A stretch of DNA of 38,857 nucleotides from assembly GCA_013178225.1 (NCBI GenBank), contig JABLXE010000019.1, positions 1 to 38,857 on the forward strand, in the 5' to 3' direction. The notes under the pieces were generated by a model. It worked only from the letters and a program-made list of their open reading frames with translations. It did not search any database and had not been told where the DNA came from. Of the stretch, positions 24,329 to 30,987 are shown one piece after another. The first letter of the stretch is position 1, and every line of letters begins with the position of its first letter. The position numbers and the translations under genes were made by a program. The DNA comes from Methanotrichaceae archaeon. GTDB lineage: Archaea; Halobacteriota; Methanosarcinia; Methanotrichales; Methanotrichaceae.

Positions 24329-24429
24329 GCCGTCCCCTCCCAGTTGGGCCGATGATCTTCATTATTTTGGATGCTTGGACCATGCAGGCCAATTTGAATA
24401 AGAGGCCTATACTCAGCTAACTTAGCCAA
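24325..24429 (-). CDS. 34-aa mini-gene, unknown
   Basis: GGTGAGGTG lies 6 nt before a TTG start; the frame reads MAKLAEYRPLIQIGLHGPSI then QNNEDHRPNWEGTA. Its stop overlaps the next TTG. The ribosome site and the coupling are the only evidence. Confidence 0.35.
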   Translation of the reverse strand: MAKLAEYRPLIQIGLHGPSIQNNEDHRPNWEGTA

Positions 24430-24501
24430 TTATTTCACCTCACCATTTACTCAAATAGATCGGTGGGCGGAAAGACGCTATTTGCATATAGATTCATTAA
24501 T

Positions 24502-24549
24502 AATTGCCTAATTTGTGGAATCAGGAAAATTTGCTTACTTTAGGCAATT
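24502..24549. repeat. Perfect 10-bp inverted repeat
   Basis: AATTGCCTAA (24502-24511) and TTAGGCAATT (24540-24549), spacer 28 nt. It lies between two minus-strand mini-genes, near the head of the provirus operon. It may be an operator or an attenuator. Confidence 0.4.
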
Positions 24550-24551
24550 GG

Positions 24552-24674
24552 TCACGATGCAGCCTGAACTAAAGCCTTAATACTCCGCAGCTGATCCGAA
24601 TTCTCGGTATTCTCTGACCCTTTGCATAACAAACTCATGCATCTTCTGCCAAGGCCCTCAACCTTTGGCAGCAT
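24552..24674 (-). CDS. 40-aa mini-gene at the head of the provirus operon
   Basis: GGTGAGGTGG directly precedes ATG 24674; the frame reads MLPKVEGLGRRCMSLLCKGS and ends ALVQAAS. A second overlapping frame (MHEFVMQRVREYREFGSAAE) is also open, so which one is translated is unclear. Confidence 0.3.
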   Translation of the reverse strand: MLPKVEGLGRRCMSLLCKGSENTENSDQLRSIKALVQAAS

Positions 24675-24706
24675 CCACCTCACCAAAATAAGGATTGAGT
24701 AGATCT

Positions 24707-24715
24707 AATATAAAT
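24707..24715 (-). promoter_or_regulatory. TATA box of the leftward provirus operon
   Basis: The minus strand reads AAGATTTATATTAG, a strong archaeal box A. Transcription should start near 24685, 11 nt before the first ATG. The next 14 kb are all minus-strand genes with short gaps, so this probably drives the packaging and capsid cassette. Confidence 0.6.
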
Positions 24716-24891
24716 CTTATCTTTTTGTCGCGATAATCAAATTAAGCAAGCGTCCTTCATTCGTGGCCAATGCTAATTGATTGTTTTAGTTGATATTGAT
24801 TTTTGACTAATTACGAAGAATCACTTTCGCGATCAAGTCAAAAAGAATAAATACAGTATCCGTGTTACGAAATAAAAGTACTGAGGAGGGA

Positions 24892-25296
24892 ATGAGATGT
24901 CTTTTGCCTAGCGAGGAAGCTCTAGAATCATGCGCCTGCAGCAGAATGTTTGAGGGCGTCCTGCTGCAGGTGGTGGTATGGCCAAACACTGGTGAGGTGA
25001 AGGCCGTCAAAACCGCCCGTATAGTGAAGGAGGACTTAAGCCTCAGGAGGGCAGTCATGACCAGGTATACGTTAGCCTATGTGCAAGATTTAAGTTTTTC
25101 TATGCCTGTATACAGTTGCTATGCTATCATGTTACACGATTTAATTATCATTTTAAAAATAACTTGCCAGATAAGTTTTATGCAGAGCGCTCTTTCGAGC
25201 ACTCTGCCTGCTGAAACTTGGGAGGTTACAGCAGCCGATGCGCCGCCGTTGCCGCTGGGAGAGCGGCAACAAAATGGGGGCGAATCGCTACGATAA
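24892..25296 (+). CDS. Uncertain ORF in the rightward control arm
   Basis: The ATG at 24892 follows GAGGAGGG (24883-24890) closely; a GTG at 24862 also lies in frame. The first ~60 residues (MRCLLPSEEALESCACSRMF, then VVVWPNTGEVKAVKTARIVK) look like a small protein. The rest runs through AT-rich sequence and a hairpin and reads poorly, so a frameshift or an RNA is possible. No family recognised. Confidence 0.3.
   Translation: MRCLLPSEEALESCACSRMFEGVLLQVVVWPNTGEVKAVKTARIVKEDLSLRRAVMTRYTLAYVQDLSFSMPVYSCYAIMLHDLIIILKITCQISFMQSALSSTLPAETWEVTAADAPPLPLGERQQNGGESLR
24935..24970 (+). repeat. Perfect 10-bp inverted repeat
   Basis: CCTGCAGCAG (24935-24944) pairs with CTGCTGCAGG (24961-24970) across 16 nt. 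It lies inside the uncertain ORF; such a stem would hinder translation or mark an RNA or binding site. Confidence 0.45.
25182..25207 (+). promoter_or_regulatory. Strong leader hairpin
   Basis: GCAGAG-C-GCTC-TTTC-GAGC-A-CTCTGC: ten pairs with one C/A mismatch and a TTTC loop. It lies just upstream of the coiled-coil gene and has no T-run, so a leader structure or protein-binding site fits better than a terminator. Confidence 0.45.
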
Positions 25297-26024
25297 AAGT
25301 AGCCGCTGGAACTATAAACTCTTTTCGAAGTGCTGACGAGCTGGCGTCCACCGAGCCCTCCAGACTGAAGAGAACCATTCGGGAGCAGGAGGGGCAAATA
25401 GATTCTTACCGCAATTTTATAGAACGCCAGGCTGATCGTATCCAGGAGCTGGAGCAGGCCCTTGATTTGAAAAATGGAGAGGAGGTAAGGTCTCATGCCT
25501 TCAGCGGCCTGGAACTGGAACTCAAGCTGGAGCAGTATGCAAGCGCCTTCATCGATCTTTATGAGTCTGAGGAAGATCTGATTTCTGAGGCCTTGAGCTA
25601 CATCCAGCAGTTGCCTGCTACTCCCCAGGCCAGGGAACTGGCTGGCAGGTTGATGGTGAAGCCGGGCCAGCTGAGGAATGCCAGGATCAGAAAGCAGATC
25701 GATCCATTTAGAGCCTATGAGGAGCTTCGGCCCCTCTCGGCAGAGGCCCTGCGATTCATCTGGCAGCATCCCAAGGCGGCTGAGCCGCTGAAAGTGGAGG
25801 TCTTCCGGGCTCAGATCCTGCTCGAATCTCTGCACAATGGCGTCAAGAGCCTGGACACCCAGGAAGTTATCAAGTCCCTGACCATGATCGAGAGCCGCAA
25901 GATCGATCGCAAGCAAGCGCTGCGGGCTATGAGGCGGGCGGCGGCACTGGATCCGAGAGCCAGATTCGAGCAGAGGGCCAGACGCAAGGCGGTTCTGTAT
26001 CTCACTAAGGAGACCGGTGCATAA
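25218..26024 (+). CDS. Coiled-coil protein of unknown function, probably with a frameshifted 5' end
   Basis: The solid coding part starts near FRSADELASTEPSRLKRTIR (about residue 36) and contains a coiled coil (QEGQIDSYRNFIERQADRIQ) then a helical core and a basic end (KQALRAMRRAAALDPRARFE). The frame has no ATG near its 5' end, only a TTG at 25218. A different frame offers ATG 25275 (MGANRYDKSSRWNYKLF) and would continue into this one if a base were skipped at the TTTT at 25320-25325. It is the only sizable gene of the rightward arm and is followed by the palindrome array, so it may be the regulator or an early gene. No family recognised. Confidence 0.55.
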   Translation: MGGYSSRCAAVAAGRAATKWGRIATIKVAAGTINSFRSADELASTEPSRLKRTIREQEGQIDSYRNFIERQADRIQELEQALDLKNGEEVRSHAFSGLELELKLEQYASAFIDLYESEEDLISEALSYIQQLPATPQARELAGRLMVKPGQLRNARIRKQIDPFRAYEELRPLSAEALRFIWQHPKAAEPLKVEVFRAQILLESLHNGVKSLDTQEVIKSLTMIESRKIDRKQALRAMRRAAALDPRARFEQRARRKAVLYLTKETGA

Positions 26025-26277
26025 TGACAGACTGTCACGGAGGATATGATTGTGACAAGTTGTCACTTTCGGGCCGAAGCTCCTTGGGTGGAGCATTAAA
26101 GATTACTCGTTTCCCAGGGGGGATGAGCAGGATCGTCGACTAACCCGGAAAGATAAATTAAAGCTGCTGTATCATAATGACAGTTTGTCACGGTTAGCTT
26201 TGCATGTATATTTTGCGGGACAGATGCGTGTTTTAGTGACGGAGGCTGTAGCTGATGGGTGTCGTGACAGGCTGTCA
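26025..26277. promoter_or_regulatory. Four-copy palindromic operator or iteron array
   Basis: TGACA-N3-TGTCA occurs at 26025-26037, 26053-26065, 26178-26190 and 26265-26277 (N3 = GAC, AGT, GTT, GGC). The arms are perfect in all four, and two extend to GTGACA...TGTCAC. A degraded version (GTGACGGAGGCTGTA) is near 26236. Centre spacings are 28, 125 and 87 bp. Binding of a dimeric regulator or an initiator is the simplest reading. A 39-aa frame from ATG 26024 spans the first two sites but has no other support. Confidence 0.75.
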
Positions 26278-26305
26278 CTAACGGGGGCTCAGGATCTATT
26301 ACCGG

Positions 26306-26322
26306 AAATGCCTTCGGCATTT
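26306..26322. terminator. Short perfect hairpin after the operator array
   Basis: AAATGCC-TTC-GGCATTT: 7-bp stem, 3-nt loop, followed by TGCGCCC rather than a T-run. Possibly an end-of-transcript structure for the rightward arm. Confidence 0.35.
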
Positions 26323-26452
26323 GCGCCCTCCGGGCTGGGATCTTGAAGGCAATAAATGCTCAGGGCCATCTGTAGGATACTGCCCTATTCCAGCCTGAGC
26401 ATTTCCTTTCCTCGTCACCTCCCCGGCAGGTCCCAGGCCCGCTATAGCCATC

Positions 26453-26588
26453 CGTCTGGGCAGATCAAGGCCGCGGCCCTTTGGGCTGCCCTTCGGCGCG
26501 GCCATGATCAGCCCATCCGGCGAAACCGATTTCGGCGGGCACTGGGAATGTCTGCCGGGGCGAAGGACTCATTGCACGGAAATGCTCG
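26453..26588 (+). repeat. Inverted repeat, left copy (flanks ArdC module)
   Basis: Reads CGTCTGGGCAGATCAAGGCC, then GCGGCCATGATCAGCC and GGACTCATTGCACGGAAATG. It aligns in inverted orientation with 28989-29131 at roughly three of four bases. Reading frames are not kept between the copies, so they are not a protein-coding duplication now. The ~440 bases around it (26323-26756) otherwise show no gene. Confidence 0.65.
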
Positions 26589-26756
26589 ACGGCTGGAGAA
26601 GATAGGGGCGCATTTAGGGGCCCTGGGGGCACACAGATCCCGATCCAAGGCGGCCGAGGTGATTCAGGCTGCATCTTCCTGGGCGGCCTTAGGCCCGATA
26701 TATCTCATATTTTATAAAAATAAGACGAACTCGCAGATAAACCCACGCAAAAAAGC

Positions 26757-26789
26757 AAAAGGCTTGAGGCCTTAAGCCTCTCGCCTTTT
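26757..26789 (-). terminator. Terminator of the ArdC operon
   Basis: AAAAGGC-TTG-AGGC-loop-GCCT-CTC-GCCTTTT, a near-perfect stem. On the minus strand it is followed by GCTTTTTTGCG, the T-run expected for termination after ArdC. Confidence 0.65.
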
Positions 26790-26852
26790 CCTCCGGAGAC
26801 TACCAGCCAGGGCGGAGTCCTGCGATCTAGGCTGACAAAAATGGAAGGGGCC

Positions 26853-27731
26853 TTAAGCGGTGGCTGTTGCTGCTGCACTGGCGGCTCCCTCCCTCACAGG
26901 CATCTGGCCGGTTAAAATGTACTCGACGGCAGCACGGGCCTGCTTGCTGGCCTGCAGCACCCAGCGCGGGTTATCTTTCAGGGGCTTCAGCCAGGACTGG
27001 ATATAGGCGGACGAATTCTCCACGGTCTCGGGGCTGTCCAGGGCGCATATCTGGCAGAGGAAGGCGGCGCCCATTTCTGCGGTCAGCTCCTCGCGGCTCC
27101 TGGTATCGACTGCCAAAATATAATCTACGATCTCAGAGCGGGCCAGCCTGGCAGGGCCTCCGGTCCAGTGGGTCAATTCATGAAAAGCCGTCGAATAGTA
27201 TTCAGCGGAGTTCTCGAACTGCTGCAGGCCTGGCAGGTAGATGGTATCATCGAAGGGCGAATAATGGGGCTGGCTGGAGTGGTAGCCTATCTTTGGATTC
27301 CTGCGCCTCAATACCTCCTCGGCCTCGGGGATGGTGGAGTTCATCCTCTCAACGGGCACCTTTTCGGGCAGGTTCTGGGTCTGCTCCCAGTTGAAGACCG
27401 TGTAATATTTCAAGAACGGTATTAGGCGGACGATGACCTTTCCATCTGCCGTTTTTTCTTCCTTGGCAAAGCGGTCCACATAAACAATTGGTGAGCCCTT
27501 CTCTCTTGCCTTGACGTGTCCTCCCAGTTTCTGACATTGGCGGAAGGTGAGCCAGTAGGGGCTCTCATAGCCATCTTGCAGCATCAGGGCGTTGATTCCC
27601 TGATACTCTTTCAGGGTCACATAGCTGGTAGGTCCATTGCGGGAACTGGACCAGGTGCGGCGCCAGGGGATCACGCCTTTCTGGAGCTGGCTTAGGATCC
27701 GGTTGGTTACTACCTGAAAAACGTCTTTCAC
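26853..27731 (-). CDS. ardC: ArdC-like antirestriction protein (zincin metallopeptidase domain)
   Basis: A 292-aa protein. The N-terminal DUF1738/ArdC single-strand DNA-binding domain starts VFQVVTNRILSQLQKGVIPW with WRRTW, GINALML and PYWLTFRQCQKLGG, ending YYTVFNWEQT. The C-terminal zincin domain has HELTHWTG (His184, Glu185, His188) and RSREELTAEMGAAFLCQ for the third ligand. ArdC proteins on plasmids, ICEs and phages protect incoming DNA from restriction. The GTG start overlaps the stop of the 48-aa gene (GTGA). It is the last gene of a four-gene operon, with a terminator 64 bp after its stop. Confidence 0.88.
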   Translation of the reverse strand: MKDVFQVVTNRILSQLQKGVIPWRRTWSSSRNGPTSYVTLKEYQGINALMLQDGYESPYWLTFRQCQKLGGHVKAREKGSPIVYVDRFAKEEKTADGKVIVRLIPFLKYYTVFNWEQTQNLPEKVPVERMNSTIPEAEEVLRRRNPKIGYHSSQPHYSPFDDTIYLPGLQQFENSAEYYSTAFHELTHWTGGPARLARSEIVDYILAVDTRSREELTAEMGAAFLCQICALDSPETVENSSAYIQSWLKPLKDNPRWVLQASKQARAAVEYILTGQMPVREGAASAAATATA

Positions 27732-27874
27732 GGCAGTCCCCTCCCCAGCTGCTTTTGATCCGGGCAGTCATACTGCAGCCTTCCGAGGACCTCGAAGCCC
27801 AGGACCTCGGCGACCATCTCCAGGGCAGGAAGGGGAAGCTTGCAGGCCTCCCCAATAATATCCTCTGGGCTCAT
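27728..27874 (-). CDS. 48-aa small protein of the ArdC operon
   Basis: Reads MSPEDIIGEACKLPLPALEM then VAEVLGFEVLGRLQYDCPDQ and ends GRGLP. A helical N-terminus and an LGFEVLGRL segment are visible; no family recognised. It starts 2 nt after the upstream stop and ends in a GTGA overlap with ardC, so it is co-translated. Confidence 0.65.
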   Translation of the reverse strand: MSPEDIIGEACKLPLPALEMVAEVLGFEVLGRLQYDCPDQKQLGRGLP

Positions 27875-27876
27875 GG

Positions 27877-28176
27877 CTAACACCCAAGGGCATTGCAGAG
27901 CCTGGTTTCCTCTTGCTCCAGGTCTTTGTACTCACGGGTCTCCCACTGGTCGGCGTCGCCCAGCGTCTTGAGACGTTGCTGGAGCCTTTCCAGCCTGCTG
28001 GAGGCTCTGCAGAATTGCCTGAATCCTAGGGGTGATCTGCAGCGGCCGTTCATGTGGGGGGCGTAAGGATTCTGCAGGTATTCTTCATAATCTCTCAGCC
28101 TGCAGGGGCTTGCCAGCGCAGGAAGGAGGCCCAGCCTGGCCCTCCTCTCCCTGATCTTTTGGCCCAGTCCGTTCAT
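27877..28176 (-). CDS. 99-aa helical protein of the ArdC operon
   Basis: Starts at ATG 28176, overlapping the SWIM gene stop (ATGA). It begins MNGLGQKIRERRARLGLLPA and ends in a long coiled coil (SSRLERLQQRLKTLGDADQW). Two short Cys/His clusters (SPCRLRDY, MNGRCRSP) might bind metal. The longer open frame to 28284 lies in the SWIM gene's shadow. No family recognised. Confidence 0.65.
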   Translation of the reverse strand: MNGLGQKIRERRARLGLLPALASPCRLRDYEEYLQNPYAPHMNGRCRSPLGFRQFCRASSRLERLQQRLKTLGDADQWETREYKDLEQEETRLCNALGC

Positions 28177-28688
28177 TGGGCAGCCCTCCTGCTGGGCTCG
28201 GTCTTCCTCTGGGTCTTTATCTGCTCGATTCGCCTGGCGTTCTCGCTGGCGATCTCCGGAAAGGCCAGGGTGTGGTGGCGGCACTTGCCGATGCCGTAGC
28301 GAACATTCGACCAGTACCAGCCCTGGCAGGGGCAGAAGGACGCCGTCACGCGGTAATAGAACTGCTCGGTGCTGCTCAAAACCAGGGCCAGGGGCTCGAA
28401 CTTCTCGGGCTCGGGCATACGGATCATATCCGGCTTGGCGATGGTGGCCCGGCCGGTCATGATCTCAACAAGAGCCTGCGCAAAGCGGATCTCGAATTTT
28501 CCTTCAGTCTCTTGAGGCTGGGGCATCTTCCGGGCCTTTTCGTTCAGCCTGCAGGCCTCTCCCATGGCCTGGGCTGCGGTCTGGTCTGCTGCGGCTTTGA
28601 TGCTCTCCGCTTCGGCTCTCATCTGTTCGACCATCCATGAGGGCTTTCTCCCAAAAGCCTCTGGATGGCTATCAATAGCGCTTTCCAT
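28173..28688 (-). CDS. SWIM zinc-finger protein
   Basis: A 171-aa protein. Residues ~108-138 read YYRVTASFCPCQGWYWSNVR then GIGKCRHHTLA: the CxC...CxH pattern of a SWIM zinc finger, which binds nucleic acid or protein. The N-terminal half is Ala/Glu-rich helix (EQMRAEAESIKAAADQTAAQ). It is the first gene of the ArdC operon; GGGAGG is placed 8 nt before the ATG and a TATA-like AACTATAAG is about 45 bp upstream. SWIM proteins often accompany ArdC-type DUF genes on mobile elements; the role is unknown. Confidence 0.75.
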   Translation of the reverse strand: MESAIDSHPEAFGRKPSWMVEQMRAEAESIKAAADQTAAQAMGEACRLNEKARKMPQPQETEGKFEIRFAQALVEIMTGRATIAKPDMIRMPEPEKFEPLALVLSSTEQFYYRVTASFCPCQGWYWSNVRYGIGKCRHHTLAFPEIASENARRIEQIKTQRKTEPSRRAAQ

Positions 28689-28807
28689 TCTCGTAACCTC
28701 CCAAGTTACTAAAGTAATATAGGCGGTCTTTCTACTTATAGTTAAAGACAGCGGGGAGAAAGTAATCTAATTAAGGATGATTGAATTAAATTTGGGCTCA
28801 ATATAGG

Positions 28808-28827
28808 ATATATTAAACTTAATATAT
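28808..28827. promoter_or_regulatory. 20-bp AT-rich perfect palindrome
   Basis: ATATATTAA-AC-TTAATATAT. It lies between the ArdC operon promoter and the right inverted repeat. It could be an operator or recombination site; chance is not excluded in AT-rich DNA. Confidence 0.4.
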
Positions 28828-28988
28828 GCCATTAGTGGGAATTTGTTTGGCCTTTGGACCAGGGGGTGCAGGGCACCGTCTTAATGCTTGCGCAGCATTT
28901 TCGGTTTAGATCCCGAGCCCCCGCCAGCCCTCCGCAGATCCAGCGAAAAGACCAGGGCGAGAAAATGAGGCTGCGACAGACAGGACAG

Positions 28989-29131
28989 CGCAGCATTTTC
29001 GTACATGAGTCCGTCGCCCCGCAGGCATTGCCCAAGCGCCCGCAAGAACAGGGTTCGACGGCTGGCCTGATCATGGCTAGCGCCGCCGCAGCGGGAAGCC
29101 CGAAGGGCCGCGGCCTTGATCTGGCCAGACG
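28989..29131 (-). repeat. Inverted repeat, right copy (flanks ArdC module)
   Basis: The minus strand reads CGTCTGGCCAGATCAAGGCC, then TAGCCATGATCAGGCC and GGACTCATGTACGAAAATGC, matching 26453-26588 in inverted orientation. With the left copy it encloses 2.4 kb holding the whole ArdC operon. The 245 bases after it (29132-29373) carry no gene beyond the DUF72 promoter. Confidence 0.65.
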
Positions 29132-29337
29132 CCGGCAACTGGCGGGCGTTGGGCCCCTGCGGGGCAGAAAGGTTCGAAAATGCCTGGCCTGGGGTCAAGG
29201 CCGACCCGTCAAACGCTGCAAACGCCCTGCAGTTTTACGCGGTTCTCCATCCCTTTCCCGCCCCTGATTACAACAGCACTAGCCTCCCGCCGCCTGTTAT
29301 CTGGCCTTTCAGAGAGTTCTGCCCCTCCTTTTGAGCA

Positions 29338-29348
29338 AATCTATATCC
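29338..29348 (+). promoter_or_regulatory. TATA box of the DUF72 gene
   Basis: AAATCTATATC, about 28 nt before ATG 29374, spacing of a leaderless transcript. Confidence 0.5.
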
Positions 29349-29373
29349 TTTCTCTCGTCGATATCATGGATGA

Positions 29374-30261
29374 ATGACCATCCTGGTAGGCTGCAGCGGT
29401 TGGTCCTATGATGACTGGGTGGGCCGGTTCTACCCCATGGAGCTGGCCCGGAAGAAAGGCGAGTGGTTCTCCTACTACGCACAGTTCTTCAAAACGGTAG
29501 AAATCAACAGCACCTTCTACCGGCCGCCGGGCGACAGGCAGGTCCAATCCTGGATAGAGAAGGCCCGGCAGAGGGAAGGGTTCGAGTACTCGGTCAAGGT
29601 GCCGCAGCTGGTCACCCACAAGTCGCTGGTGGAGGGCGATGCGGAGAAGGCCATCTTTTGGGCCACTTCCTTTGAGAAGACCTGCGTGGATCCTCTGGCT
29701 GAGGCCGGCCTGATGGGCGGTGTCCTGCTGCAGCTCTCTCCCTACTTCAAGAACGAGGACTCCTCCCTGCAGGACCTTGAGCGCGTGCTGGATTCGGTCT
29801 CTGTCGATAAGCACAACTATGCAGTGGAGTTCAGGCACCGGAGCTGGCTGGATGAAAGCCGAAAGGGGATAGACCCTTCTGTGCTCGATGCTCTGGAAGA
29901 GAGGAATGTGGCTAACGTCCTGATCGATGGCCCTGGCCCGCACGTGGGTACCAGACAGACTGCCGATCATGCCTATTTGCGTTTTCACGGCAGGAACTAT
30001 GATATCTGGTACAGAGGAGAGAAGGAGGACGACCACCGGCTGGATAGGTATGATTACCTATACAAGAAAGAGCAGCTGGATCCTTGGGTACCTCGGATCA
30101 AGGAGATTGAACTGGCGGTAGAAAAGGTGAGGGCCTTCTTCAACAACCACGCCCGGGCCAAGTCTGTCAGGAACGCCTTCCTTTTGATGGACCTGCTGGC
30201 CATCGAGCACAAGTCCAAGGAGGTCCAGCTGCAGGACCAGTTAACTCTGGGGGAGTTCTGA
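29374..30261 (+). CDS. DUF72 (YecE-like) TIM-barrel protein
   Basis: A 295-aa protein of full family length. It opens ILVGCSGWSYDDWVGRFYP, then WFSYYAQFFKTVEINSTFYR, SVKVPQLVTHK, GGVLLQLSPYFK, YAVEFRHRSWLDE and AYLRFHGRNYDIWYRG, all hallmarks of DUF72. The family has a TIM-barrel fold close to xylose isomerase-like proteins; its reaction is unknown. It looks like an ordinary chromosomal gene and may mark the host side of the mobile region. A leaderless start fits the TATA box upstream. Confidence 0.93.
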   Translation: MTILVGCSGWSYDDWVGRFYPMELARKKGEWFSYYAQFFKTVEINSTFYRPPGDRQVQSWIEKARQREGFEYSVKVPQLVTHKSLVEGDAEKAIFWATSFEKTCVDPLAEAGLMGGVLLQLSPYFKNEDSSLQDLERVLDSVSVDKHNYAVEFRHRSWLDESRKGIDPSVLDALEERNVANVLIDGPGPHVGTRQTADHAYLRFHGRNYDIWYRGEKEDDHRLDRYDYLYKKEQLDPWVPRIKEIELAVEKVRAFFNNHARAKSVRNAFLLMDLLAIEHKSKEVQLQDQLTLGEF

Positions 30262-30754
30262 AGGTCTTGGTACGGGTGCTGCCTGAAAATTTAATATAAA
30301 TCTTCAGTATATATCAATTATGGGTCGAATAAGGATCCTTTTAGGTTTTTAAATACTGATATAGATAATTCTCTATAAAATAAATACCTATCGAACGTAG
30401 AGCTAGGATTGGTGCTAAAAAACGCAGGAAGACTTGCTCTTAATTTGGAGCTTTTTATAATCAAAAAATTAATATAAATAAATATCCCCAGACAAATAAA
30501 ATAAATGTGATTGAAAACACAAATTCTCCAATTTAGGGCTAAGCAATGAAGGCGTTATTGATATATCTTTAGATAATTTTATGGACCGAATATTTTATTT
30601 TAAGAAACAAGCACATGGTTACTGTAAAAGTAAAAATTAACAATTTTATTTTTATATGTAAGTTTAAATAGTATGTAAGGTCAGTAATACTGTTCAGGAA
30701 AAAGAATATATAGCCAAAAAAATATCAGCGGCATGCTGAAGGAAGTGAAAAGAG
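30262..30754. other. AT-rich stretch without a gene
   Basis: About 490 bp rich in A/T runs, several TATA-like boxes (for example TTAATATAAATC) but no open frame with coding character or structured repeat that I can support. Confidence 0.4.
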
Positions 30755-30910
30755 TTGACTCGAACTAAACATATATTATTAGTATTTATATTTATAATAA
30801 TTTTTCCTATTGCAGCAAATGAGGTACATGGTTGTGTCTCTCTGAGTAGTTCCTTCAAAAACCTTTCATTTAAGAAAAGAAACTTTAATATTTCTGAAAG
30901 AAATGGTTGA
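30755..30910 (+). pseudogene. Truncated secreted-protein relic
   Basis: From a TTG after GAAGTGAAAAGAG the frame reads MTRTKHILLVFIFIIIFPIA then ANEVHG, a clear signal peptide, and stops after 51 codons. The mature part is too short for a surface protein. It looks like the front of a larger secreted gene that lost the rest; the giant surface protein starts 78 bp downstream. Confidence 0.4.
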
Positions 30911-30987
30911 TTTTTTTTAATTTTATGGATTAAGATCGTTACAGGATTTTTAAAGAGATGTAGGGGAATAAGGAGGGATAAGAGCAG

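Noticed and set aside
28832-29074. Minus frame with EPCSCGRLGNACG, resembling the Mg-chelatase/ComM motif
   Set aside because: The motif is not followed by family sequence and the inverted copy at 26453-26588 is frameshifted; treated as a DNA repeat.
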